Origin: Bacteroidales bacterium
GTDB lineage: Bacteria; Bacteroidota; Bacteroidia; Bacteroidales; Paludibacteraceae
Direction: 5' to 3'
NCBI GenBank assembly: GCA_012837935.1
Contig: DUQG01000058.1
Coordinates: 1 to 64,000 of the forward strand
DNA: 64,000 nt
The notes under the pieces were generated by a model. That model saw nothing but the letters and a program-made list of their open reading frames with translations, was not told the DNA's origin and did not search any database. The position numbers were made by a program, and so were the translations under genes. Positions 30,622 through 37,229 of the stretch are shown here, piece after piece (positions within the stretch are counted from its first letter, which is position 1; each line of letters begins with the position of its first letter).

Positions 30622-30647
30622 AACCCTTTGGCACACGCCAAAGGGTT
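30622..30647 (+). terminator. Terminator of the methylmalonyl-CoA operon
   Basis: Stem AACCCTTTGGC / GCCAAAGGGTT with a four-base loop and a following T run, 28 bases past the biotin carrier stop. Confidence 0.88.
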
Positions 30648-30772
30648 TTTGTGTTATTTTAGATACGAAATGATATGAAAATATACGATTTTGATACGAT
30701 AATAGTTTTTTGATACGATAATAAAACAACTGATTTCATATTTTCTTTGCTAACAACAAGAAATACAGACTA

Positions 30773-32110
30773 TTAGATAATTTCCCTCACTATCTCCGGC
30801 AACTTTGAAATCAAATAAAACGGCAGATTAATCAACCTGAAATTCTTTCCGGCATTGGTTTTCACATCATCAATACTGAATTTACCCGACCAAACTCTTA
30901 CCGCTACATCATGATTGGTTTCATCCATAAATTGATGAATGGATTTTAGATGTGCATTGTGTCCGCTTTTCACTTCTATAGGAACAATCAAACCATCTTG
31001 AATCCAAACAAAATCCACTTCTGCCGTACTGCCGCGTTTGTTGCGCCGCCAATAATTACGTTTGAAACCCACATCGTAAGAAAGCGCTTTCAATTCTTGG
31101 GCTACAATTTGTTCGGCTGCGGCACCACGCCATGTATCCATCAGGTCTTTGTGTAGCAGATATTCTCGTTGAATTCCGGCAGCATAATTCACTAAACCCG
31201 CATCAAGCCAAAAAAGTTTAGGCGATTTTTTAAGGTCGGATATCGCTGGCATTATGGTGTTGGTAGTGGGATAAACCAACTCCAACAACATGGCTTTGCT
31301 AAGCGTACGGAATGCTTCGCCGGTTTCACGAGCTTTGTATGGCGATGATGCAAATCCGCCAAATGTAATCGTTTGTCCTGAAAAGCTCCATCCCTCTTCC
31401 AAAATATATCGGATAACAGCAGCTTGTGAATTGGTTTCGGCATATTTTTCCACATCGTTTTTGTAGGCGTTCAGCAATTCGTTGTAGGCTTGGTTAAGCG
31501 ACACAATATCACAATCGGCAGCATAACGAGCAACAACTTCGGGCATTCCGCCGATAAGGGCATAACGCTCAAAGTGTTCAATTAACGGTTGATGAAGTAA
31601 ATTAACACTTTCTTTTTCATTGATTGCCTGCATAAGTCCATTTTCATTTATAGCAGCTAAATATTCAGCAAAAGAACAAGGATGGAGAGCCATATATTCT
31701 ACCCGTCCTACGGGCAAAGAAATATGCCTGTCTAACATCGTCTCCAAAAGTGAGCCCGCAGCAATAACGTAAATTTCGGGAGTCTCTTCATAGAAATATC
31801 TCAGTAATGAGACGGTGTGGGGCGAGTTTTGAATTTCATCAATAAATAGTAGCGTACGTCCCTCTTTTTGCGTTTTATTGGCATAAAGAAAGAGTAGCGG
31901 AAGCAGTTTTTTCACTTCATCCGTGCTTTCCATCAGGTTTTTAGCAGCAGATTTTTCAAGATTGATGGAAATAAAATTCTCGAAGTTTTCCGCAAATTGA
32001 TTAACCACGGTTGTTTTTCCTACCTGCCTTGCACCTCGCAAAATAAGCGGTTTCCGATAGGGATTTTCGGCCCATTTATGCAGTTGGGTTTCTATACTTC
32101 GCTTAAACAT
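30773..32110 (-). CDS. AAA_14 / DUF4143 ATPase
   Basis: 445 residues. N-terminal AAA domain with Walker A LILRGARQVGKTTVVNQF (about 22-39) and Walker B RTLLFIDEIQNSPHTV (about 86-101), followed by SLLRYFYEE and AAGSLLETML, the family sensor region. The C-terminal DUF4143 part ends in a PD-(D/E)XK-like pattern, AEVDFVWIQDG and VPIEVKSGHN, intact here. Such proteins are common, mobile and of unclear role; links to toxin-antitoxin or defence functions have been suggested. Three 33-bp direct repeats overlap its promoter, which implies specific, possibly autogenous control. Confidence 0.88.
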   Translation of the reverse strand: MFKRSIETQLHKWAENPYRKPLILRGARQVGKTTVVNQFAENFENFISINLEKSAAKNLMESTDEVKKLLPLLFLYANKTQKEGRTLLFIDEIQNSPHTVSLLRYFYEETPEIYVIAAGSLLETMLDRHISLPVGRVEYMALHPCSFAEYLAAINENGLMQAINEKESVNLLHQPLIEHFERYALIGGMPEVVARYAADCDIVSLNQAYNELLNAYKNDVEKYAETNSQAAVIRYILEEGWSFSGQTITFGGFASSPYKARETGEAFRTLSKAMLLELVYPTTNTIMPAISDLKKSPKLFWLDAGLVNYAAGIQREYLLHKDLMDTWRGAAAEQIVAQELKALSYDVGFKRNYWRRNKRGSTAEVDFVWIQDGLIVPIEVKSGHNAHLKSIHQFMDETNHDVAVRVWSGKFSIDDVKTNAGKNFRLINLPFYLISKLPEIVREII

Positions 32111-32135
32111 GGTATAATGTTTTGAATTTCAACTG

Positions 32136-32143
32136 CAAATATA
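32136..32143 (-). promoter_or_regulatory. -7 box of the DUF4143 ATPase gene
   Basis: The minus strand reads TATATTTG (TAnnTTTG), 26 bases upstream of the start codon. The -33 position falls inside the first 33-bp repeat unit. Confidence 0.55.
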
Positions 32144-32150
32144 AGCAAAA

Positions 32151-32240
32151 TGTTTCATTGCATAGGTGAATTTTCGTAGTTTTTGTTTCATTGCATAGGT
32201 AAATTTTCAATATTTTTGTATCATTGCAGGGGTAAGTAAG
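32151..32240 (-). repeat. Three 33-bp direct repeats (iteron-like) upstream of the DUF4143 gene
   Basis: TGTTTCATTGCATAGGT recurs at 32151, 32184 and (as TGTATCATTGCAGGGG) 32217. The first two units span 33 bases and share their second half (AATTTTC); the third is partial. They start 40 bases upstream of the gene and cover the -33 region, as expected for operator iterons. Too few and too short-spaced for CRISPR. Confidence 0.7.
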
Positions 32241-32365
32241 AAAAAATTAAGTAAATCGTGCTTTAAGTTTAAAGCTGATTACACATCATAACCAACTCTA
32301 TTTCAGTCAAATAAAAGGCGCTTTACACAAAAAATGCAACAAAATATCCTTATCTGAACTTTTCT

Positions 32366-32935
32366 TTACAAATAAAACGAAAGACCTACAAAAACATTTA
32401 TATTGGTCTGTTTTACCGAGTAATCGGTTCTAAATTGCGGCGGTACTTGACCCTTGCGTTTCATATCCGAATATAGATACTACAAACTAAAATCGATTGA
32501 AATATTATCGTTTAGAAAATAGGCGCCACCTATTCCGCTACCTATTGCGAGACCATGTATGGTACTAAAACTTGAGCTAGATACGGATCTTTCATAAATA
32601 CTTGTTTTTCGATAGCCTGCATTTAGTTTTACAAAAGGACGAAATTTGTCTTGTAAGAAGTAATATTTAAACTCTGAAAGCAAACTACCATCAAAATTGT
32701 TGATTTCACTTGCATCCGCAACTATCAACCCGGTCAATCCAATTGAAAAATTATCATACACAAAATACCCCAACTCGGGTTTTAGGGTTAATGTGGTAAC
32801 TTCCTCTTCTATAAGGTTAACCACGTCAAATGAGGTGGCGCCACCAAATACGAAACGACCTTGTTCTGTTTGAGCTGAAAGATTTGCAAAAGCAAATAGT
32901 GTTGTAAAAACAACTATCAATAATCTAATTTTCAT
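32366..32935 (-). pseudogene. Outer-membrane beta-barrel protein interrupted by an amber stop
   Basis: The frame begins at ATG 32935 (signal peptide MKIRLLIVVFTTLFAFANLS, then AQ) and reads as a small beta-barrel with alternating strands (GYFVYDNFSIGLTGLIVA, FKYYFLQDKFRPFVKLNAGY). It hits TAG at 32480-32482 after NISIDFSL, but the same frame continues for 37 codons to TAA at 32366-32368 and ends in NINVFVGLSFYL, a typical terminal barrel strand. The adjacent paralogue (32948-33559) has a Gln codon aligned with the stop (NISIDLTGQYMA). So this is most simply a CAG to TAG nonsense mutation in a barrel gene of about 189 residues. A TTG at 32944 could also start it. The truncated product ends at 32480. 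Confidence 0.75.
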
Positions 32936-32947
32936 AGTAAGCAAGAA

Positions 32948-33559
32948 TTAAAAAAAGAATGAAAAACCGATACTTCCCGAAATGCCGGAAGTTCGTTCTG
33001 AACTGAAACTGCCTGAATTGAAAACTCTCGATTTGAAAGGTTTAATTGCCATATACTGTCCCGTAAGGTCAATAGAAATATTCTCTTTTACGAAAAAAGC
33101 AATTCCTAATCCACCAGCCAAAGCATAACCTTTACTGGGTTCGATATTATAACCACCACTAGACGATGCTTTTTTTATAGTTGCATCTACATATCCGCCG
33201 CCCACCTGCAAAAAAGGACGCACCATAATACCTGTAGGGACATAGTATATCAGACCGGGCAAAAGTGAAAGTTGAGATATAGTATTGTTTGTATTCTCAT
33301 CTTTCATTGAATATGAAACTTGAAATGTAAATGCCAAATTATCCACAACAAAAGCTCCCAAAGCAGGGGAAATTGAGAAAACGTAATCAGCCTGTGAATG
33401 TCCGTCAGGGAAAACAAGACTTCCCTGAACTTTGGATTTAGAGTAATTAAAATTCAGGGATGATCTGGCAGAAACCAGATAGTTTCCTTTCTCTGTTTGA
33501 GCATACGCCGAGCCAGCAAACAGCATAATCAAGGCAAATAGTAATGATTTTATCCTCAT
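32948..33559 (-). CDS. Small outer-membrane beta-barrel protein
   Basis: 203 residues. Signal peptide MRIKSLLFALIMLFAGSAYA, then about eight amphipathic strands (ALGAFVVDNLAFTFQVSYSM, IYYVPTGIMVRPFLQVGGGY, LAGGLGIAFFVKENISIDLT), ending in SGSIGFSFFF with a terminal Phe as in OmpA/OmpW-like barrels that use the BAM machinery. It is a tandem paralogue of the interrupted gene downstream (12-13 bases away), suggesting duplication and co-transcription. Function unknown; porin-like or structural. Confidence 0.85.
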   Translation of the reverse strand: MRIKSLLFALIMLFAGSAYAQTEKGNYLVSARSSLNFNYSKSKVQGSLVFPDGHSQADYVFSISPALGAFVVDNLAFTFQVSYSMKDENTNNTISQLSLLPGLIYYVPTGIMVRPFLQVGGGYVDATIKKASSSGGYNIEPSKGYALAGGLGIAFFVKENISIDLTGQYMAIKPFKSRVFNSGSFSSERTSGISGSIGFSFFF

Positions 33560-33736
33560 TTTTTAGTTTTTATTAAAAAGCGTTTATTTAAATTATTGTT
33601 TTTAGATTTGGAGCACAAAAGTAGCCTTTTTTTGATAATCAATGTTCAAAATCTCATGTTTTTATGAAATAAATCCCCCGATTGGCTTATAAAACAATCG
33701 AATGTATTACATTCTCGCGACTTTTTCTTAAAAGTA

Positions 33737-33763
33737 AAGGCAGGAGATTTTCACTCCTGCCTT
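33737..33763 (-). terminator. Terminator of the ECF sigma unit
   Basis: Stem AAGGCAGGAG / CTCCTGCCTT with a 7-base loop, 30-56 bases past the stop at 33793; a T-rich stretch follows on the minus strand. Confidence 0.75.
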
Positions 33764-33792
33764 GCTTAAAATGGTATTGAAAAACGAAGTAA

Positions 33793-34365
33793 TCACTCTT
33801 CTTTTTCAAACTCTTTTAGGTCGGAAATGCTTTGATGAAGGTTTTTAATTTTCTTTAAATACCACTTCATCTCACCAATGCCTCCAATTACTGCAAGTGT
33901 AAAGGCGGCAATTAAAATCCAATGTCTTTTATAAGCAACGAGAATCTCATAATAAGTAAGTCCAAAAACAATTAAGAAACTGACAACGATGACAAGTGTT
34001 ATCACATAATACCAAAAAGATATTTTTTCATGTTGGGTAATAATCTTTTCGGTGTCTAGAATATTGTTTTTAAACGAGTTTATTTTCTTGAATTGTAATG
34101 CTTTATAAATTCCCAGTATTGTAAAGAAAACCAGCATACATACTGTAAAAACCAGCAATCCGTTTTCTATATGTCTTGTTTTTCCTAAAAAAATAACGAT
34201 TGGTATTATTACTATTGCCAATATTATTCCAATCCAATTATAATTGTTTATAAAATCTATCTTTTGCGTAACCGCATTTTCCATCAATCGTTTATTGATA
34301 ATTTGTTGCTCATCTAATTTTGCGTGTAAAATATCCCACTGTTGTTTTAATTGTTCGAGTTCCAT
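33793..34365 (-). CDS. Four-helix membrane protein paired with an ECF sigma factor
   Basis: 190 residues. A cytoplasmic N-terminal helix (MELEQLKQQWDILHAKLDEQ) is followed by four predicted membrane helices (WIGIILAIVIIPIVIFLG, GLLVFTVCMLVFFTILG, YYVITLVIVVSFLIVFG, WILIAAFTLAVIGGIG) and a charged C-terminus. It lies 62 bases downstream of an ECF sigma gene on the same strand. That arrangement is common in Bacteroidota and suggests an anti-sigma or sensor partner, but I see no zinc-binding anti-sigma motif, so the role is inference. Confidence 0.7.
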   Translation of the reverse strand: MELEQLKQQWDILHAKLDEQQIINKRLMENAVTQKIDFINNYNWIGIILAIVIIPIVIFLGKTRHIENGLLVFTVCMLVFFTILGIYKALQFKKINSFKNNILDTEKIITQHEKISFWYYVITLVIVVSFLIVFGLTYYEILVAYKRHWILIAAFTLAVIGGIGEMKWYLKKIKNLHQSISDLKEFEKEE

Positions 34366-34427
34366 AGTTAATAAGTTTAATGTTTAATAGATAAATCTTC
34401 TTTTCTAAAAGTCTATCGCTCTTTTTT

Positions 34428-34913
34428 CTATTTGTTTTGCGAGTTTGCCATCTCTTTCAGTTTGCCCTTTATTCGCGTAAGTTTTACCGATACGTTCGAA
34501 ATGCTTAATCCCATCACTTCGGCAATTTCGGCATAACTCATATTTTCGAGCCAGAGAAGTACAAGAGCTTTGTCCAATACACCCAACTTGTCAATCAGTC
34601 GATACATTTGTGCCAGTTGTTTGCCGTTTTCGTTGGTCTCTTCCAGCAGTTCCATATCAATGCTGAGCGGTATGGTTTTGGCGTGTTTTTTCTTCTTTCG
34701 TAGCGACGATATACAGGTGTTTATACAAATTCGCGACACCCATGTGTTAATTTTGCTTTCACCACGAAATTGCTTAAATCCTTGCCACAAGCGAATAAGT
34801 GTTTCCTGAAAGAAATCGTTTGCTTCGTCTTTGTCTTTGGCGTACATATAGCAAATCATATACAGATTGGCTTTGTACTGTCTGACAACGTTTTCAAATT
34901 CTTTTTCGAGCAT
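34428..34913 (-). CDS. ECF-type RNA polymerase sigma factor
   Basis: 161 residues. Region 2 is visible as YKANLYMICYMYAKDKDEAN and DFFQETLIRLWQGFKQFRG, followed by KINTWVSRICINTCISSLRK. Region 4 carries the helix-turn-helix MSYAEIAEVMGLSISNVSVK, then LTRIKGKLKEM. No region 3, as in ECF sigmas. It is followed by a four-helix membrane protein that may control it. Targets unknown. Confidence 0.92.
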   Translation of the reverse strand: MLEKEFENVVRQYKANLYMICYMYAKDKDEANDFFQETLIRLWQGFKQFRGESKINTWVSRICINTCISSLRKKKKHAKTIPLSIDMELLEETNENGKQLAQMYRLIDKLGVLDKALVLLWLENMSYAEIAEVMGLSISNVSVKLTRIKGKLKEMANSQNK

Positions 34914-35009
34914 GCTTTTGTTCTAAAATAATGTTGCAACAGTTTATCTTTTACCAATTAGACGCAAAGTTGGAGAAAAAACTACAAAAATTGAAAAGAA
35001 AATTATTAA

Positions 35010-35038
35010 AAAACCTTTGGCAAATACCAAAGGTTTTT
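35010..35038 (-). terminator. Terminator of the winged-helix operon
   Basis: Stem AAACCTTTGG / CCAAAGGTTT with a short loop and T-runs on both sides. It lies about 95-120 bases past the stop at 35133. Confidence 0.7.
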
Positions 35039-35132
35039 TATGTCTATTTTTGAGCCGATAATAAAAGGCAAAAGAAACTATTTTTATATTTTGGGCAGTT
35101 ATTGACGTAGATAAATCAGAGATAAAACGAAA

Positions 35133-35915
35133 CTAATTAACTTTAAGCTTGTCTTCATATTGCTTAATCATATAGCTGTCAGGGAATGCCTCCGTTGCAG
35201 ATTTCAAAGTTTCCCTTGCTTTTTCTAAATCATTTTTTTTGATATACAAACGAATTAGCATATCATAGGCATACTCTCGTCCCCATGTCGGCAAATAGGA
35301 GTTTTTTTGTGGCTTTTCGGGAATTGAAACAGCTTTTTTCAAATAGCCTTCTGCTTTTTTACCTCCGCCAAAACTTTTAGGTGTATAGAAATCATTACTT
35401 GCCAACACATACCAAGCTCTAAGATTGAGCGAATCTAAGGAAATAGCTTTTTTTGCGTTATCAACAACATTGGAAGCCATCATTCCTGCTGCCATTCCCG
35501 ATTTAAATTGAATAGAAAAGCTTTGCAAAAGAGCTAATAGTGTATAATCCTCGGAATTTTTCTTTTGTTGTTTTTGTAAAAGATTAATTCCCTCGTTTAG
35601 TTTTGCCTCGCTTGCACTTTTATCTTTTGTTTTTAATAAAAAAATAGCTTCATAATAATTAGTGTAAGCCATCCAATAGGTTACGATATTGTTTTTTGGT
35701 TCAATGCTGTTTAATTGATTAAAAATTTCTTTTAATGGTTCCGTATTGTTTTCGGAAAAAGACGCATACATAGCATTCTCTACTTTATGTTGAATACTAT
35801 CCAAAAGATTGGTTGCCGCATGGACATCTTGGGCTTCTTTCTGCTTGCAAATCTCTACATTACCTTGTAATGATGAGAGCATTAAAATACTTGTTAATAA
35901 TAAAATTGTTTTCAT
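35133..35915 (-). CDS. Periplasmic TPR-like protein
   Basis: 260 residues. A signal peptide (MKTILLLTSILMLSSLQGNV) is followed by helical pairs resembling tetratricopeptide repeats: YYEAIFLLKTKDKSASEAKL, AKKAISLDSLNLRAWYVLAS, and near the end YAYDMLIRLYIKKNDLEKAR with AFPDSYMIKQYE. No catalytic motif is seen. It is the last gene of a three-gene unit with a winged-helix regulator and a multi-helix membrane protein. Likely a scaffold or envelope-stress component; the precise role is unknown. Confidence 0.8.
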   Translation of the reverse strand: MKTILLLTSILMLSSLQGNVEICKQKEAQDVHAATNLLDSIQHKVENAMYASFSENNTEPLKEIFNQLNSIEPKNNIVTYWMAYTNYYEAIFLLKTKDKSASEAKLNEGINLLQKQQKKNSEDYTLLALLQSFSIQFKSGMAAGMMASNVVDNAKKAISLDSLNLRAWYVLASNDFYTPKSFGGGKKAEGYLKKAVSIPEKPQKNSYLPTWGREYAYDMLIRLYIKKNDLEKARETLKSATEAFPDSYMIKQYEDKLKVN

Positions 35916-35946
35916 TTTTTGTTTTCTATAAAGAGAGATTATTGAA

Positions 35947-36231
35947 TTATAAATTCAAATATCCTTTTAGCGATTCTACATATTCTTCGAAAGCTTTTAC
36001 ACCAATCGGTGTTATTTTGCAAACGGTACGGGTGCGTTTTCCTACAAATCCGCGTTCTACATCAATATAACCTGCTTCGCTCAATTTGTCAATTTGTACG
36101 CTCAAGTTTCCCGATGTTGACTTTGTTTTTTCTTTCAAGTAAACAAAATCAGCTTCTTCTACCGATAACAAAATCGACATAATGGCTAACCGTAACTCGG
36201 AATGAAGTAATGGATTAAGTTCTTTAAACAT
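35947..36231 (-). CDS. Winged-helix transcriptional regulator
   Basis: 94 residues, a single winged-helix domain: LHSELRLAIMSILLSVEEAD, FVYLKEKTKSTSGNLSVQID, KLSEAGYIDVERGFVGKRTR. This matches the small MarR/ArsR-like family (HTH_34 type) often found with an uncharacterised membrane protein in Bacteroidota. A 15-base palindrome in the operon promoter (36940-36954) is a candidate binding site, which would make the unit self-regulated. Confidence 0.9.
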   Translation of the reverse strand: MFKELNPLLHSELRLAIMSILLSVEEADFVYLKEKTKSTSGNLSVQIDKLSEAGYIDVERGFVGKRTRTVCKITPIGVKAFEEYVESLKGYLNL

Positions 36232-36297
36232 TGTTTTTCTGTAGTTTAAAACTGTTAATTAATACATTAAATGAAATCAAAATAATTTTTTTCGATT

Positions 36298-36876
36298 TCA
36301 TTTTTTACGCCCCTTCCAATTTAGAATATGTCCCGGAATAACCATCATTACTAAAAAGATAAGCGCAAAAACCAAAATGACTTCATAGCCTTTTACAAGT
36401 AAACACAAATAAGAGAGGAGCATTCCCGCAAATCCTGAAAAAATAATCGGCTTAAACTGAATTACCAATCCGGTAATAGCAGTTCCGACGCTCATCAACA
36501 GAACGACAATAAATAAAATTGGTAACGTCCAAATGAACATAGCAGACGTTGAAACAACTATGCCCGCTACACCAAACGCAATCCAAACATACGAAATTAC
36601 CTTGTCAATGTAGGTTTTTATTCCCTTTTCTTGTTTTCTGATATTCCACATCATTGTGGGGAAACCGATAACAGGTATAAGAAACCACAAGAAATTCCAA
36701 TAAGGATTGCCGGTACTCGAAAACAGATACCAAACTAAAACAGAAACAGCAACGGTTGTGTATCCCCAAATTAGAAACGGAATCCCGTTACCTCTTTCTA
36801 GTTTTTGTTGCGTGTTGCGAATCATTTGAGCAATGAGTTCTAAACTCTCTTTTTCGCTCAGTTTTTTTTCTTCCAT
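36298..36876 (-). CDS. Polytopic membrane protein, first gene of the winged-helix operon
   Basis: 192 residues. A charged N-terminus (MEEKKLSEKESLELIAQMIR) is followed by about six hydrophobic segments (PFLIWGYTTVAVSVLVWYLF, FLIPVIGFPTMMW, WIAFGVAGIVVSTSAMFIW, LPILFIVVLLMSVG, GFAGMLLSYLCLLV, VILVFALIFLVMMVIPG). No known transporter motif. It is 66 bases upstream of the regulator and has a consensus promoter. I recognise it only as a conserved Bacteroidota family of unknown function. Confidence 0.78.
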   Translation of the reverse strand: MEEKKLSEKESLELIAQMIRNTQQKLERGNGIPFLIWGYTTVAVSVLVWYLFSSTGNPYWNFLWFLIPVIGFPTMMWNIRKQEKGIKTYIDKVISYVWIAFGVAGIVVSTSAMFIWTLPILFIVVLLMSVGTAITGLVIQFKPIIFSGFAGMLLSYLCLLVKGYEVILVFALIFLVMMVIPGHILNWKGRKK

Positions 36877-37229
36877 AAAAATTAAGTTTTAAAAGTGGGT
36901 GAATTTTATAAGTTATAAATCGAATGCAAATATAAATCAGTTTATAATATAAACCAAATTTTTATGAAGAAAATTTGTGATTTTAATATTATTTAACAAT
37001 CTTGGCTGTTTGCGAGGTAATTAGATACAGGTTAAGAAGTAGTTTTTGTCGAGGCTTCGCAAACGATTGAAATCATTTTGAAATGCTTTTGTGCGAAAGA
37101 ATGGGAAGGAATAAGTTATTAAACAGTAATTTTGAAAGGAAAATTGGAAAATGGACTTGGCTCTTGTCAAAATCCATTTTTTTCTTGAAACGATAAACCT
37201 TATAAATATCAAAACAATACACAAATTAC
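36877..37229. other. Divergent region between the winged-helix operon and malQ
   Basis: 353 bases. The left end holds the operon promoter and palindrome (36927-36958). The remaining part up to malQ is AT-rich; I saw no TAnnTTTG box for malQ and no RNA gene. Confidence 0.5.
36927..36958 (-). promoter_or_regulatory. Promoter of the winged-helix operon with embedded palindrome
   Basis: On the minus strand TTTG (36955-36958), 20 bases, then TATATTTG (36927-36934): a full consensus. The spacer contains the perfect palindrome GTTTATAATATAAAC (36940-36954), placed where a repressor would block polymerase. Confidence 0.72.

Noticed and set aside
28075-30729. Minus-strand ORFs (up to 186 aa) opposite the methylmalonyl-CoA genes
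   Set aside because: Antisense to well-supported conserved genes; no motif of their own.
32151-32240. 33-bp repeats as a CRISPR array
   Set aside because: Units abut with no unique spacers, only three copies, no cas genes; they sit on a promoter.
32480-32482. Genetic recoding of TAG to glutamine
   Set aside because: topB ends in TAG at its expected length and other genes use normal stops; a single nonsense mutation is simpler.
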